Shown here in pieces: positions 26,147-35,128 of a DNA stretch of 64,000 nucleotides. The first letter of the stretch is position 1. Each line of letters starts with the position of its first letter. A model generated the notes under the pieces. The model made no database searches and was not told the origin of the DNA. It worked only from the letters and a program-made list of their open reading frames with translations. The DNA comes from Halohasta litorea (GTDB lineage: Archaea > Halobacteriota > Halobacteria > Halobacteriales > Haloferacaceae): positions 1 through 64,000 of the forward strand of contig NZ_JANHDJ010000005.1 of assembly GCF_024494645.1 (NCBI RefSeq). Direction: 5' to 3'. Both the position numbers and the translations under genes were made by a program.

Positions 26147-27550
26147 TTAGTCATCAGCTTCGATAGTGTCCGCTGGGGTCTCCTGTCCAGACATTATGTC
26201 GCTCAGGTTGAACGGAGGCTCTTCTGGAAGAGTAATGTTCAATACGAGTGCAGTTGCGGTTCCGGCAGCGAGTGCAGAGCCAAAGATCACCTGAATATCC
26301 TCTGGCAGTTGTCCGATTACTTCAGGACGAATTTCGACACCTAATCCGACAAGTAGTGATGTCCCGACAACGATCATGTTTCGCAGATCCAGGTCGACAT
26401 TTTTAACGATGATTCGGATTCCGAGTGCGAGAATCATCCCGAACAGAATGATGGTTGCACCACCAAGGACAGGCGTCGGCGTGATACTGAAGATGGCACC
26501 AACTTTTGGACTGAGACCCATCAGGACTAAGATAACACCACCAATACCGACGACAAACCGGCTCAGCACGCCTGTGTAGCTTACCATCCCTACGTTACCC
26601 GAGAAGGACGTGTTGGGGAACATTCCGACGACACCGGCGAAAGCACTGAGTACACCGTCGGCGATTAACCCACCTTTTATTTCTTCATCTTTTGGATTCC
26701 GATTTGCTGCTTGCGTGATGCCGTTCACATCTCCAACCGTTTCAACGGCGACAATAATGTAAATGAAAAGCAGTGTGAGAATTGCCGTGATGTTTATTTC
26801 GAACCCATGCGGCATGAAGGAGGGAAGTGCAACCCAGCCTGCTTCGAAAACTGGAGTGAAATCAACCATTCCCAGTGGGATCGCTACCACGTATCCAACG
26901 GCTAAACCGGCGAGGATACTTGCAGCTCGCATTGCACCGTCGAAAAACTGGTTGAAGAACAACGAGACGATGAGTACCAAGGTCCCGAGCCCTAAGTTGG
27001 TGAGGCTTCCGTAGCCTGGTTCTCCAGGCCCTCCAGCGGCCCCAGCGAAGTAATCAATTGCAACAGGTGCCAGCGAGAGTCCAATAAGTGTAACCACGAT
27101 CCCACCAAGAAGGGGTGGGAAGACTTTCCGGAATTTGTCGAAGTGGTAGCCGACCAGTATTTCGACTGGTGCTGCTATGATTATGGCTGTAAACATCGCA
27201 GCCAACCCGAATGAGTCAGCGATAATAATTAACGGTGCTATGAAAGATGCGCTGGTACCCATGACAATAGGCAGTTTCGCACCGACTGGGAATCCGAGTT
27301 TGCCACCGAACGGGTAACACTGAACGATTGTTCCGACTCCGGCGACCAATAATGCCATTTGGATAATGTAAGCTTGTCCAGATCCTACTGTGAGACCAAC
27401 GCCACCTGCAATTACGATTGCAAGTGACAAGTTGATCACGATCATGAACATGACGTGTTGAACCCCCATCGGAATGGCTTCGCTTAGCGGGGGTCGGTCA
27501 TCAAGACCGTATACGATGCTACTGCTTTCTTCATTTTGGCCAGATGCCAT
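26147..27550 (-). CDS. NCS2-family xanthine/uracil permease
   Basis: The 467-residue product has about 14 hydrophobic segments and NCS2 features: LPIVMGTSASFIAP near 95, AVETVGDVNGITQAA near 266 and the NAT signature region GNVGMVSYTGVLSRF near 318. NCS2 carriers import uracil, xanthine or urate with protons. Its place upstream of two allophanate-type amidases fits a purine or pyrimidine catabolic locus. ATG 27550 is the only start near the first helix. A TATA-like element (ATATAA near 27600, minus strand) lies at suitable distance. Confidence 0.88.
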   Translation of the reverse strand: MASGQNEESSSIVYGLDDRPPLSEAIPMGVQHVMFMIVINLSLAIVIAGGVGLTVGSGQAYIIQMALLVAGVGTIVQCYPFGGKLGFPVGAKLPIVMGTSASFIAPLIIIADSFGLAAMFTAIIIAAPVEILVGYHFDKFRKVFPPLLGGIVVTLIGLSLAPVAIDYFAGAAGGPGEPGYGSLTNLGLGTLVLIVSLFFNQFFDGAMRAASILAGLAVGYVVAIPLGMVDFTPVFEAGWVALPSFMPHGFEINITAILTLLFIYIIVAVETVGDVNGITQAANRNPKDEEIKGGLIADGVLSAFAGVVGMFPNTSFSGNVGMVSYTGVLSRFVVGIGGVILVLMGLSPKVGAIFSITPTPVLGGATIILFGMILALGIRIIVKNVDLDLRNMIVVGTSLLVGLGVEIRPEVIGQLPEDIQVIFGSALAAGTATALVLNITLPEEPPFNLSDIMSGQETPADTIEADD

Positions 27551-28016
27551 ACCAACTCAAATTTCGCCCTAACATATAGTGTTTGTCAAGGTATGAGTTA
27601 TATTAGGCATTGAATATTAGGCAACTCACCGATAAACTTTACAATCGGGTTTTTCTCCGAGCCCTTTTTGTTGGTGTGTGTGATAAATCATGTCTGGTCT
27701 GCTGACTATCGAAGAAAGGTGTGACAACCACACACTTGGGCCAGTGTTGAACGGGTATAATTTGAAATAACCAGATTCCACTCTCTCCCGTTTATATGCG
27801 TACCATAGGTGGACCAACTCGCTCACTAATCAAACAACAAAATAAAACTGAGTTCACGTTAGAGTGTTCGTCACGACTAACTGGTGTCTGTGGAAAACAG
27901 TAAGTCAAGGTCTCTGAGTTTGGATCGTCAGCCAGGAGTGACAACCCAAGTCACAACTCGCTTGTACTACTTTTATATTAAACCGTATCGGGTATCTAAC
28001 TAGTCTGATCCAATTT
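27551..28016. other. Divergent promoter region between permease and TBP genes
   Basis: This 466-bp AT-rich gap separates the divergent permease and TBP genes. Only a 66-codon minus-strand frame without family similarity is present, and I treat it as chance. No repeats or RNA structure stand out apart from the TBP promoter at its right end. Confidence 0.5.
27972..27979 (+). promoter_or_regulatory. TATA box of the TBP gene
   Basis: TTTATATT lies 38-45 bp before the ATG at 28017. With the archaeal TATA-to-start distance of about 25 bp, transcription would begin near 28001 and give a short leader of about 16 nt, typical for haloarchaea. Confidence 0.6.
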
Positions 28017-28577
28017 ATGAACGCGCCTACAGAAACAATCGAAATTCAGAACGTTGTCGCATCAACCGCAATCGACCAGGAACTCGACCTCGAAACACTC
28101 GTCGACGACATTCCCGGTGCCGAGTTCAACCCAGACAACTTCCCTGGACTCGTTGATCGGACACAAGACCCAAAAGCTGCAGCACTGATTTTCCGCTCTG
28201 GAAAAATCGTGTGTACCGGCGCTGCAAGTGTTGCTGATGTTCACGAGGCCCTCGGGATCATCTTCGAGAAGCTTCGTGGGCTGGGGATCCCAGTTGCTGA
28301 GTCTCCAGAAATCACTGTCCAAAACATTGTTTCAAGTGCAGACCTCGGCCACGACCTCAATTTGAATGCGCTTGCAATCGGGCTTGGGTTGGAGGACGTT
28401 GAGTACGAACCCGAACAGTTCCCCGGCCTCGTCTACCGAATGGACGATCCAGGGGTCGTACTCCTCCTGTTTGGGAGTGGCAAAATCGTGATTACGGGCG
28501 GGAAATTCGCTGAGGATGCAACTGCCGCAGTTGAGAATATCGTCGAACGCCTCAATGATCTGGGCCTCCTAGGGTGA
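28017..28577 (+). CDS. tbp: TATA-box-binding protein (element-borne copy)
   Basis: The 186-residue product is a complete archaeal TBP with two direct repeats (about 8-93 and 99-184). Each contains IQNVVAS/VQNIVSS, FPGLV-R--DP and the strand SGKIV-TG. TBP binds the TATA box and recruits TFB. Haloarchaea carry several tbp and tfb genes that steer transcription. This copy lies on the AT-rich element and may serve the element's own promoters. Compared with typical chromosomal copies, the second repeat starts unusually (LGLEDVEYEPEQF), though no key residue is obviously missing. Confidence 0.93.
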   Translation: MNAPTETIEIQNVVASTAIDQELDLETLVDDIPGAEFNPDNFPGLVDRTQDPKAAALIFRSGKIVCTGAASVADVHEALGIIFEKLRGLGIPVAESPEITVQNIVSSADLGHDLNLNALAIGLGLEDVEYEPEQFPGLVYRMDDPGVVLLLFGSGKIVITGGKFAEDATAAVENIVERLNDLGLLG

Positions 28578-28586
28578 ACTTCAGCG

Positions 28587-28997
28587 TTAGTCGAAGTAGC
28601 TGAGTCGTTCTACCACGGTTGCGAACGCGACGTTTTCTTGGACGGTGTCGATTTTGATTCGGACTTGTTCTCCTTTCTCAGTGTCGGCGACAATGATAAC
28701 GAATCCCCGTTCGACGCGAGTGATCCCGTCTCCTTGATCGCCGATATCTTCGATCTCGACAGTTCGAGTCTCGCCTTCGGTCACCGGCGGTTGCGGTGAG
28801 TCCTGGCTTGTGTCTGGGCTGGGTTCGACTGTGTCATCCGATTCAGTCGACGATGTTAACACTGCAACGCGATAGTTGTGGTCTAGGTTCACGTACCCGG
28901 TTTCGATCTCGTTCTTTGGGATCTCGATAGCGTATGAGTCATCTTGGGCTTGCACTTCAGCGGTAAACAGACAGGAGAGTTGCTCTGGAATATTCAT
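28587..28997 (-). CDS. TRAM-domain protein
   Basis: The 136-residue product has a haloarchaeal-type N-terminus (MNIPEQLSCLFTAEV), an acidic linker, and a C-terminal TRAM domain (about 75-130; VTEGETRTVEIEDIGDQGDG and KIDTVQENVAFATVV). TRAM domains bind RNA; small stand-alone versions in archaea are cold-shock-like RNA chaperones. I chose ATG 28997 because it matches the usual N-terminus of these proteins; ATGs at 29033 and 29048 would add a non-conserved extension. It is convergent with tbp, with only 9 bp between the stops. Confidence 0.85.
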   Translation of the reverse strand: MNIPEQLSCLFTAEVQAQDDSYAIEIPKNEIETGYVNLDHNYRVAVLTSSTESDDTVEPSPDTSQDSPQPPVTEGETRTVEIEDIGDQGDGITRVERGFVIIVADTEKGEQVRIKIDTVQENVAFATVVERLSYFD

Positions 28998-29188
28998 CTC
29001 TTGATTCTGATTATGTGTTTGTGTTATTGGCATCTTGACTCTACTCATTATGAGTAACACTGTACGAGACACACGTTGTCGAGTCAATGGTGTCTTTGAC
29101 CTTGATCCGAATTACTTAATGCTTTAATTAGGATTGAACTTTGAGTAGTTTTACAGAGATTTAAGTAGGTATGTCCACTAACAAAGAT

Positions 29189-29256
29189 GTCGTACGTTGC
29201 AGTGACGTGCGACTACAAAGCCCCCAATGTGTCGTGCGTTGTGGTGGACGCACGAC
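29189..29256. repeat. Two tandem hairpins (inverted repeats) upstream of the unknown operon
   Basis: Stem 1 is GTCGTACGT/ACGTGCGAC (29189-29197 with 29205-29213, one wobble). Stem 2 is GTCGTGCGT/ACGCACGAC (29231-29239 with 29248-29256, perfect). Both have 9-bp arms and 7-8-nt loops, share the arm sequence, and are 42 bp apart. They lie 40-107 bp upstream of a TATA-like TTTTATAA (29296-29303). They could be a dimer operator or structured RNA elements. Confidence 0.65.
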
Positions 29257-29422
29257 CCCTCCATTTTCCTTTGAAACCTGTGTGTGAGGGCAGAGTTTTA
29301 TAAGTGAGTGGTTATTGTGATTGTTTGCTACACGGCGGTCTAAGAGCTTTTACACAGTGATTCCGCCGGTATCGTCGAACAACTATGACAACAATAACGC
29401 GACCATCGACGAGGCGAACAAA

Positions 29423-30694
29423 ATGGGTTTAGAATCGGACAATAACCAGTATCAACTCAACGATTACCAACCGGTATCGAAAAACGAAAATGAATGGACG
29501 TGCCGTGTGTGCGGGTTTGGAAGCCCGAATAAATCTGTTGTAGAGAACTGTCACCCAGTCTCTCAACTCGATAGAGAACGCAACACAGCAATCACTAACA
29601 CAGAGAATGGACACGTAGGGTTTGTTTTCCCACCACAAATGGAGTCAAGCACCAAGGATCTGTTAGAGGAAATCCGCGCTGCGATCCGGCAAACTAGCGA
29701 AGCAACCGTGTTGTCTGCTGCAGCTGACGTGATCGTTCGTCACTTACCAGCCCGGTCAGACGAAAGACAAGCATTCGATGTATTCACGCACCTCATTTGG
29801 TTACAACAATATCAAATACTTCCTGGATACCCGATTTTCAGGAATATAACTGAAAGTGAGAGAGTCTCGATTCAAGAATTCTGTAACGCTGAGGGTCGAT
29901 TTAATGGCAGTGTTACTGAAGCGCAGATTCGTGAATCAAATTTGCTCAAAGAGGGTAGAATATACCGAGCGAAAGTTCTCTCGGTGACACAAGCGTTCTT
30001 TGATCAGTTTAAACACACAGACAATGGGTTCAACCTCCTGTCGAAGTGGGAAATGTCTAACCCACCGCAGTGGGCTGAAATTGAGTTCCCAATGTCTGTT
30101 CCGTTCGCTCAACCCACATCGCACAATACAATCGTTTGTGAGGCCCGTAACTGGCTTGCTACCCATCCGGTGATTGATTGGGCTTGTGCCCCACACGTGA
30201 TTGGTTCACCGCAAGTAACCGAAGGAGAAACAAAAACACAATCACCACCAAACCCCGGAAAAGAACCATCGGCAGACTCTATTTACATGTTCGATTTCGC
30301 TGGATTTACTGGCGAGTCACGCTCGAATATAGCCGTCATCGGGTGTGTCGTCGCGGATGAAGACAATAGAGAATTGGTGACTAAATTGAAACATATTCGG
30401 GCGACCACGGCTGTCGCGTTGGTTGTTGTTCCTAATCGAAAAGCGATACACAAACTCATCTATCAGTTTGATGCAGATGAGTTATTGGCAACACCTGCTG
30501 CACCGGTTGAGGACACGAAAGAGTACTACGCTCGCCAACCAAGCATTCAAGCAGTCAACAATGAACTCACGACACGTGTCCCGGAGCTTGATCACATCAA
30601 GTTCGTGACGGCAAAGCAGCTCATTGATGAGATCGTTACACCGGTTGATGTGTTCTCCGACCAGTTCCGAGAAAACAGTTCTGTGAGCGAATGA
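29423..30694 (+). CDS. Unrecognised protein with an N-terminal zinc-binding motif (operon gene 1)
   Basis: The 423-residue product has a CRVCGFGSPN...CHPVSQ motif near the N-terminus that could bind zinc. A mixed alpha/beta body follows, with a Rossmann-like or PIN-like stretch (SNIAVIGCVVADE, TAVALVVVPNRKAI) near 310-350. I know no family. The frame is open upstream to TTG 29321, with GTG at 29357 as another start. The TATA-like TTTTATAA at 29296-29303 would start transcription near 29325. Its last four bases overlap the next gene (ATGA), so the two are translationally coupled. Confidence 0.6.
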   Translation: MGLESDNNQYQLNDYQPVSKNENEWTCRVCGFGSPNKSVVENCHPVSQLDRERNTAITNTENGHVGFVFPPQMESSTKDLLEEIRAAIRQTSEATVLSAAADVIVRHLPARSDERQAFDVFTHLIWLQQYQILPGYPIFRNITESERVSIQEFCNAEGRFNGSVTEAQIRESNLLKEGRIYRAKVLSVTQAFFDQFKHTDNGFNLLSKWEMSNPPQWAEIEFPMSVPFAQPTSHNTIVCEARNWLATHPVIDWACAPHVIGSPQVTEGETKTQSPPNPGKEPSADSIYMFDFAGFTGESRSNIAVIGCVVADEDNRELVTKLKHIRATTAVALVVVPNRKAIHKLIYQFDADELLATPAAPVEDTKEYYARQPSIQAVNNELTTRVPELDHIKFVTAKQLIDEIVTPVDVFSDQFRENSSVSE

Positions 30695-32997
30695 ACCCGG
30701 TAAAAAACACGCGAGATGCTGTCAGAGCAGCATTCCTCCCGTTAGATTGTCCGCGAGAGTCACTTGAAGCGTTATTTCGAAACCAGCCTGAAGCTCTCCT
30801 CACTAACGCAGACGGGTTCGAACAGTATGTACGAACCGGGCTTGCCCATGTAAACATCACGCCGCAAACTGTTACTGGAATTAACACAGTACAAGAACTC
30901 GTAACGTTCCCGGCAGTCACCCCGCTTCGCATCCAACATGCAGACCCACTTGTTGGAACGAAATACGAAACACGAGAACCAGAACAGAGCGCCGAACGAC
31001 GCATGCTTCAACAACCATTACTGAAACATCCCGGCCTCACATGGTTCGAACTCAACGCGCGTGAATATTACATCGCCACACTCACCGATTTTTTCGAACA
31101 GGAACTCCCAACAGAACTCCAATCAGAAATCGCAGCAGTACTACTCGCACCAGACCCAGCAGACTCAACGAAAAACACGGATTACCAAACGTACACAGAG
31201 ACGGAGCCTGAAGCCGTTCACCAGCGGTACAAAAACCGAGTGGAAATCACAGACAATGGAGATATCCGTATCCCAAGCGACCACATTTCACGATGTTGCC
31301 AACTACTCCAGAAATCAGAGAGTCAAATCGGTCACGACTACCCTGAACGACTCTCGTACGTGGAATTCAAACGTGGTGGTTTCGAGATCCCGCAAAAACA
31401 GTTCCGGCTGCATCTCGCTGAATACGCATGGCACGCATGGGGAAAACTCGTTAACATCGCGTACAACACACTCACATCACACGACCTAACCCGTCTCGTA
31501 ACGGCAACCCCGAACGTTGACGAAGACTTATTCACACGTTTCCAATCGAAAAGCACGGTCTTCATACCGTACTACGGGACCACAAACACAGAGAACCCAA
31601 AACGCGACTGGACAACCAGTACGGACTCAACACTCACGAACCACTCAATAGAGATCGAAGACAAACGACTCATCACCGTCATTGATTGTATCCGCGCGAA
31701 CACCGATCTTGAATTCGGTAAACCAATACGTATCAACACGTTGTTTGACCGGATTCGAACGTTTTTCCCAGCGCCACACCGCCCAGGGAACGATATTGGA
31801 ACGAAAGAGACACTGCGAAACGCGCTTCAAGCCGCCGCGAACGACCAGTTCAAAGTCTTCAACCACTCAAACAGTAACGCACTCGGCTGTACCATCCCGG
31901 CACCGAAACCCTCTCCGTATCACCCTCAAATGAGAGTAAACCCTTGGGAACAGTATCAGGTGACTCTCGCTAAACAAAGTCAAGCTAAACGGGGACAACA
32001 AGCAACGAACAGACACCGAAGCCAAGGAATTCGCCCGGTTCTCCCACCTAAATACTCACAGGCGCACCTACAACCGTACGAGACGCAATTAACGCACGCC
32101 CAACGAGCCGCAGTCACAACCCAACCCGCGGTCACCGCACTGCACGACACTGAGCCACTCGTCGACGCAGAATCGTTCCAACGTCTCACATACGACGAAG
32201 TCGTTTTCCTCACCCGGATCAGCCTAGCAATGGAGCGATTACTCAATAACGCATCCCTGACGCGCAGCATGCGGCCGTTAAGATACGATGCAGACGGAAA
32301 CGAGTTACAAATCAATGAAGCGAAATTAATTGATGATGAATGGCTGGAAAAACACACCGAAGGCACCGACGTCTTGTACACCGTTCCGTACCGAAAACGT
32401 CGTGATTTAGGGATCGAAAATATCTCACACGACGGGTACGGCGAAAAAACACCGAGTGAGAAATCTCTGCATCGCAAAGGCGTTGATTACTGCGCTGCCG
32501 CACTCGCCGCAAAGCCAGACGTGACACGAGTCATTCGGTACTGCGACCTCTGGCGACTCCGCGCAACATCGTGCGAACCAGCACTCGCCGACCAACACTT
32601 GTTTTCAACGCGTGTCGACGTTATCGCATTCAACGGAACAACTCCAAAGTACGCAGTTGGTGTCGAAACAGCATCAAATGCAGCATCAAAATCACAACGA
32701 TGCGTTCAAAAACTCTCTGCACTCTCAGAAACAATCGAAACATGGTTTATCACCCCGAACAGTCAACACCTCTGGAGAGTGATGAATCATTTGAACGATC
32801 CAAATCATCTTGACTTCAAAACATTCCCTGACTCTACTGCAGACTCTTATGGCCGATCAAACTGGGAGCGGGAACTAATCGCCGAAGGATTCCTCGGAGA
32901 ATACTTCGATACACTCCACACGTACCGGTCTCTCAACACCGAACACATCAATGCTGGAACAAGTGACCACCAACACAAAATCGTTGGGCACGTTTAA
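30691..32997 (+). CDS. Large unrecognised protein with a possible nuclease-like C-terminal domain (operon gene 2)
   Basis: The 768-residue product overlaps gene 1 by four bases. Residues about 1-600 show no motif I know. The C-terminal part (about 590-690) reads KSLHRKGVDYCAAALAAK, RVIRYCDLWRLRA, STRVDVIAFN, YAVGVETASNAASKSQR, ETWFITPN. This arrangement (Asp, then E-x-A after a beta strand, then a late strand) recalls haloarchaeal virus and plasmid proteins of a restriction-endonuclease-like fold. The classic E-x-K is not present, so catalysis is uncertain. AT-rich third positions match the element rather than the chromosome. Confidence 0.6.
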   Translation: MNPVKNTRDAVRAAFLPLDCPRESLEALFRNQPEALLTNADGFEQYVRTGLAHVNITPQTVTGINTVQELVTFPAVTPLRIQHADPLVGTKYETREPEQSAERRMLQQPLLKHPGLTWFELNAREYYIATLTDFFEQELPTELQSEIAAVLLAPDPADSTKNTDYQTYTETEPEAVHQRYKNRVEITDNGDIRIPSDHISRCCQLLQKSESQIGHDYPERLSYVEFKRGGFEIPQKQFRLHLAEYAWHAWGKLVNIAYNTLTSHDLTRLVTATPNVDEDLFTRFQSKSTVFIPYYGTTNTENPKRDWTTSTDSTLTNHSIEIEDKRLITVIDCIRANTDLEFGKPIRINTLFDRIRTFFPAPHRPGNDIGTKETLRNALQAAANDQFKVFNHSNSNALGCTIPAPKPSPYHPQMRVNPWEQYQVTLAKQSQAKRGQQATNRHRSQGIRPVLPPKYSQAHLQPYETQLTHAQRAAVTTQPAVTALHDTEPLVDAESFQRLTYDEVVFLTRISLAMERLLNNASLTRSMRPLRYDADGNELQINEAKLIDDEWLEKHTEGTDVLYTVPYRKRRDLGIENISHDGYGEKTPSEKSLHRKGVDYCAAALAAKPDVTRVIRYCDLWRLRATSCEPALADQHLFSTRVDVIAFNGTTPKYAVGVETASNAASKSQRCVQKLSALSETIETWFITPNSQHLWRVMNHLNDPNHLDFKTFPDSTADSYGRSNWERELIAEGFLGEYFDTLHTYRSLNTEHINAGTSDHQHKIVGHV

Positions 32998-33030
32998 CAA
33001 ACACACGACTAGGAAGTTACTTCAACAAAA

Positions 33031-33449
33031 GTGATAGCGTGAAATCCCCTTCCAAGGGCGAGCGGAGCAAGCAGGAAGGAGGGAAAAAGAGCGTGTGAAT
33101 GTTAATATCCAATATCCAAGTGTGACGACCCTTTGAGTATCCATGACGGGCCACAGACAGTCCGCGAGGGCCAGCGTGCCAACAAGGCCACGGTACGTTT
33201 CTCGGCATAGACGGTTCTCGCAATCAACCCCCCGAAAGACGGACCGAGGAAGTGAACATGACGCCACGTGCCTCTCCGTCACCCGTGACCTCAGTCGCGG
33301 GGTAAAGTGGAGGTCACGTCTAATCAAATTGCTGCTGGCGTTTGTCTGTGCGCCACAAGCGTCTTTCGTCGAGACGAATCCCATCCCGAGAAGCCGCACG
33401 CAAGCCCCACTCCCAGAGCGCCGCAGGCGCTCAGGGTGGGGTAGTTGAC
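33031..33449 (+). mobile_element. Internally deleted IS200/IS605-type element (PATE-like, about 420 bp)
   Basis: This GC-rich insert sits in AT-rich DNA. Its left end (AATCCCCTTCCAAGGGCG...GGAGGGA) resembles the left end of the TnpB element at 22.7 kb. Its right end (CTCAGGGTGGGGTAGTTGAC, 33430-33449) resembles that element's right end, preceded by a GAGCGCC/GGCGCTC palindrome. No intact gene remains inside. Such palindrome-associated non-autonomous elements are known from haloarchaea. Confidence 0.6.
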
Positions 33450-34106
33450 TCCGATTTGCTTCCATACCAAGTATTCTCACACGAATTCAGACTAGTCTCA
33501 CTCAGGCCCTGCTAAACAAACCAGTCCACAATAATACACATCAAACGAACAATAAAAACACCCTCTACATACGAAGATCAACAACCGGACAACACCAAGC
33601 TCTCAGTGACACATGTATACGGATAAATATCCTCAAATCTAATGTACCAAAACAGAATTTAAGAGCTATTTGGAACATTTAGCTGGCAGAAAATCTGTTT
33701 GAACACCCAAAGATTGGACTCTCAGAGAAAGAGATTTTTCATCATCCACGAATAATTTTCCAAAAACAGTTTATTCGTCTCAAAAGCACCTCTCAACTTG
33801 TCTCGTACAAGTGATTCGAACTGAGTTTATTGTGTGGTTCCACAAAACATCTTAAAAACAATGGAAACGTCTCAAAAGAGCGTGTGATTGCCTGATAGGA
33901 TTCATACCTATGAAATGTAAATAAAATTTGGATTCTATCTGATAATTTTTGTGGTGAACCATTTCGGTGTAGAACCCATACGGAATACTGCGGTTAGTAG
34001 TTGTATAAGAATAGTCGACAGGTCGTGTATTGATATTCAAAGACGGTCGTGACCGGATTAATCCAACTACACAAAGATTTATTCCGTGTTAGAGTCTACA
34101 GTCGGT
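33450..34106. other. AT-rich intergenic region without recognisable genes
   Basis: About 650 bp with no credible coding frame. A 62-codon minus-strand frame near 33852-34040 lacks any family feature. The last 35 bp before 34107 contain a TATA-like GATTTATT (34073-34080), which would give a nearly leaderless transcript for the next gene. Confidence 0.5.
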
Positions 34107-34682
34107 ATGGAGGAACCGCGCCCTGAACAGACCGCAGACGCTGACGAGCGCGTTAAGTCGCCGGATTTCGATTCGCTGACGCCACCCGAAGAGCTTGTTC
34201 GAGGAGATCGAACACGCGATGATTTCTTCGATGCTATCCTTGGATTAGACAGCCCGTCGACGGCGAGCGAAGTTGCTGAGCTCGCAGGTCACGGGGTTGA
34301 TGCCGCCCGAGAGTACTTAGAGTGGTTCGAACGGATGGGGATCGTCAAGCAAGTCACTGATTCGCCAGCAACGTACCAGCGGAATCAAGCGTATTTGAAC
34401 TGGCGGCGCGTGCAAAAACTTCGAGACCAGTACACATCCGGGAAGCTACTTGAGTTCTTGAAGACCGAAACCGAGCGTGACGAAGCGTATACCGAGCAGT
34501 TCGGTGTTACAGCTCCTGAGGCCGTGTCAATCACGAGCGCTGCTGCAGACACTGATCGTTCGGTGGAGGATGTGTGGGAGGCCGTTTCAGCGTGGAAAAC
34601 AACTCAGCGACGGATTACGTTGCTCGAACGAGCACTGGCGAGTGGCGCTGGTGATCACGTCGATCAGTCGACTGCCGTATGA
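34107..34682 (+). CDS. HTH protein of the DUF7342 type, possible antitoxin
   Basis: The 191-residue product has a winged-helix region (about 45-105; DDFFDAILGLDSPSTASEVAEL, AREYLEWFERMGIVKQV) followed by a helical, charged C-terminal half. I recognise it as the haloarchaeal DUF7342 type, often found in mobile regions. ATG 34107 (MEEPRPEQ) is preferred over GTG 34086 because a TATA-like element lies about 30 bp upstream. It overlaps the next gene by four bases, a toxin-antitoxin-like arrangement, though the pair could also be an ordinary regulator and partner. Confidence 0.72.
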   Translation: MEEPRPEQTADADERVKSPDFDSLTPPEELVRGDRTRDDFFDAILGLDSPSTASEVAELAGHGVDAAREYLEWFERMGIVKQVTDSPATYQRNQAYLNWRRVQKLRDQYTSGKLLEFLKTETERDEAYTEQFGVTAPEAVSITSAAADTDRSVEDVWEAVSAWKTTQRRITLLERALASGAGDHVDQSTAV

Positions 34683-35128
34683 CCGGCACGGACGACCGTG
34701 TCGGATCGGCTAATGAGGGGAGTGGTGCGCCGATTGATTTTGAACGGCTGGCCGTGATCAAAGAGCGATTCGGTTCCGACAGGCGGTTTCGTCGAATCGA
34801 TGAACAACCCGAGTTCGCACCGGATCGGTTGGTGTGCGTGTACGATCCTAAATTCTATCCTGAAAGCGTTCAGACGTCCCGATTAGAGATTGCGTGGTAC
34901 GAGAACGGTGACTTCTCGCTGCATTACCACGAAGACCACGGTGACGATGCCTTCGATCATCGGTGGGACCGACATCCCTCAACTCATAACACGCTAGATC
35001 ACATCCATCCGGGTCCGGATGCACCGACACCAGGAACAGATGCGACACATCCACGCGATTGGCGTGACGTCCTTTCGATGGCTCTCAACGAGATCGAAAA
35101 CCGCCAACGAGGATTCTGGACTGAGTAA
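34679..35128 (+). CDS. Haloarchaeal TumE/DUF6516-like protein, possible toxin
   Basis: The 149-residue product contains LEIAWYENGDFSLHYHEDH, then HRWDRHPSTHNTLDHIHPG. The pattern (a W/Y-rich strand, RWD, then a His-rich PH..H..H stretch) resembles TumE/DUF6516 toxins, where RWDNAPHHP and HHKH motifs occur. The C-terminal helix is DVLSMALNEIENRQ. The ATGA overlap with the upstream DUF7342 gene supports a two-gene module. Assignment as toxin is an inference from motif resemblance only. Confidence 0.6.
   Translation: MTGTDDRVGSANEGSGAPIDFERLAVIKERFGSDRRFRRIDEQPEFAPDRLVCVYDPKFYPESVQTSRLEIAWYENGDFSLHYHEDHGDDAFDHRWDRHPSTHNTLDHIHPGPDAPTPGTDATHPRDWRDVLSMALNEIENRQRGFWTE

Noticed and set aside
33022-33480. 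Coding frames within the 33.0-33.5 kb GC-rich insert
   Set aside because: Frames on both strands are Arg/Ser/Pro-rich and mutually overlapping; the insert is better explained by IS605-type ends without a gene.
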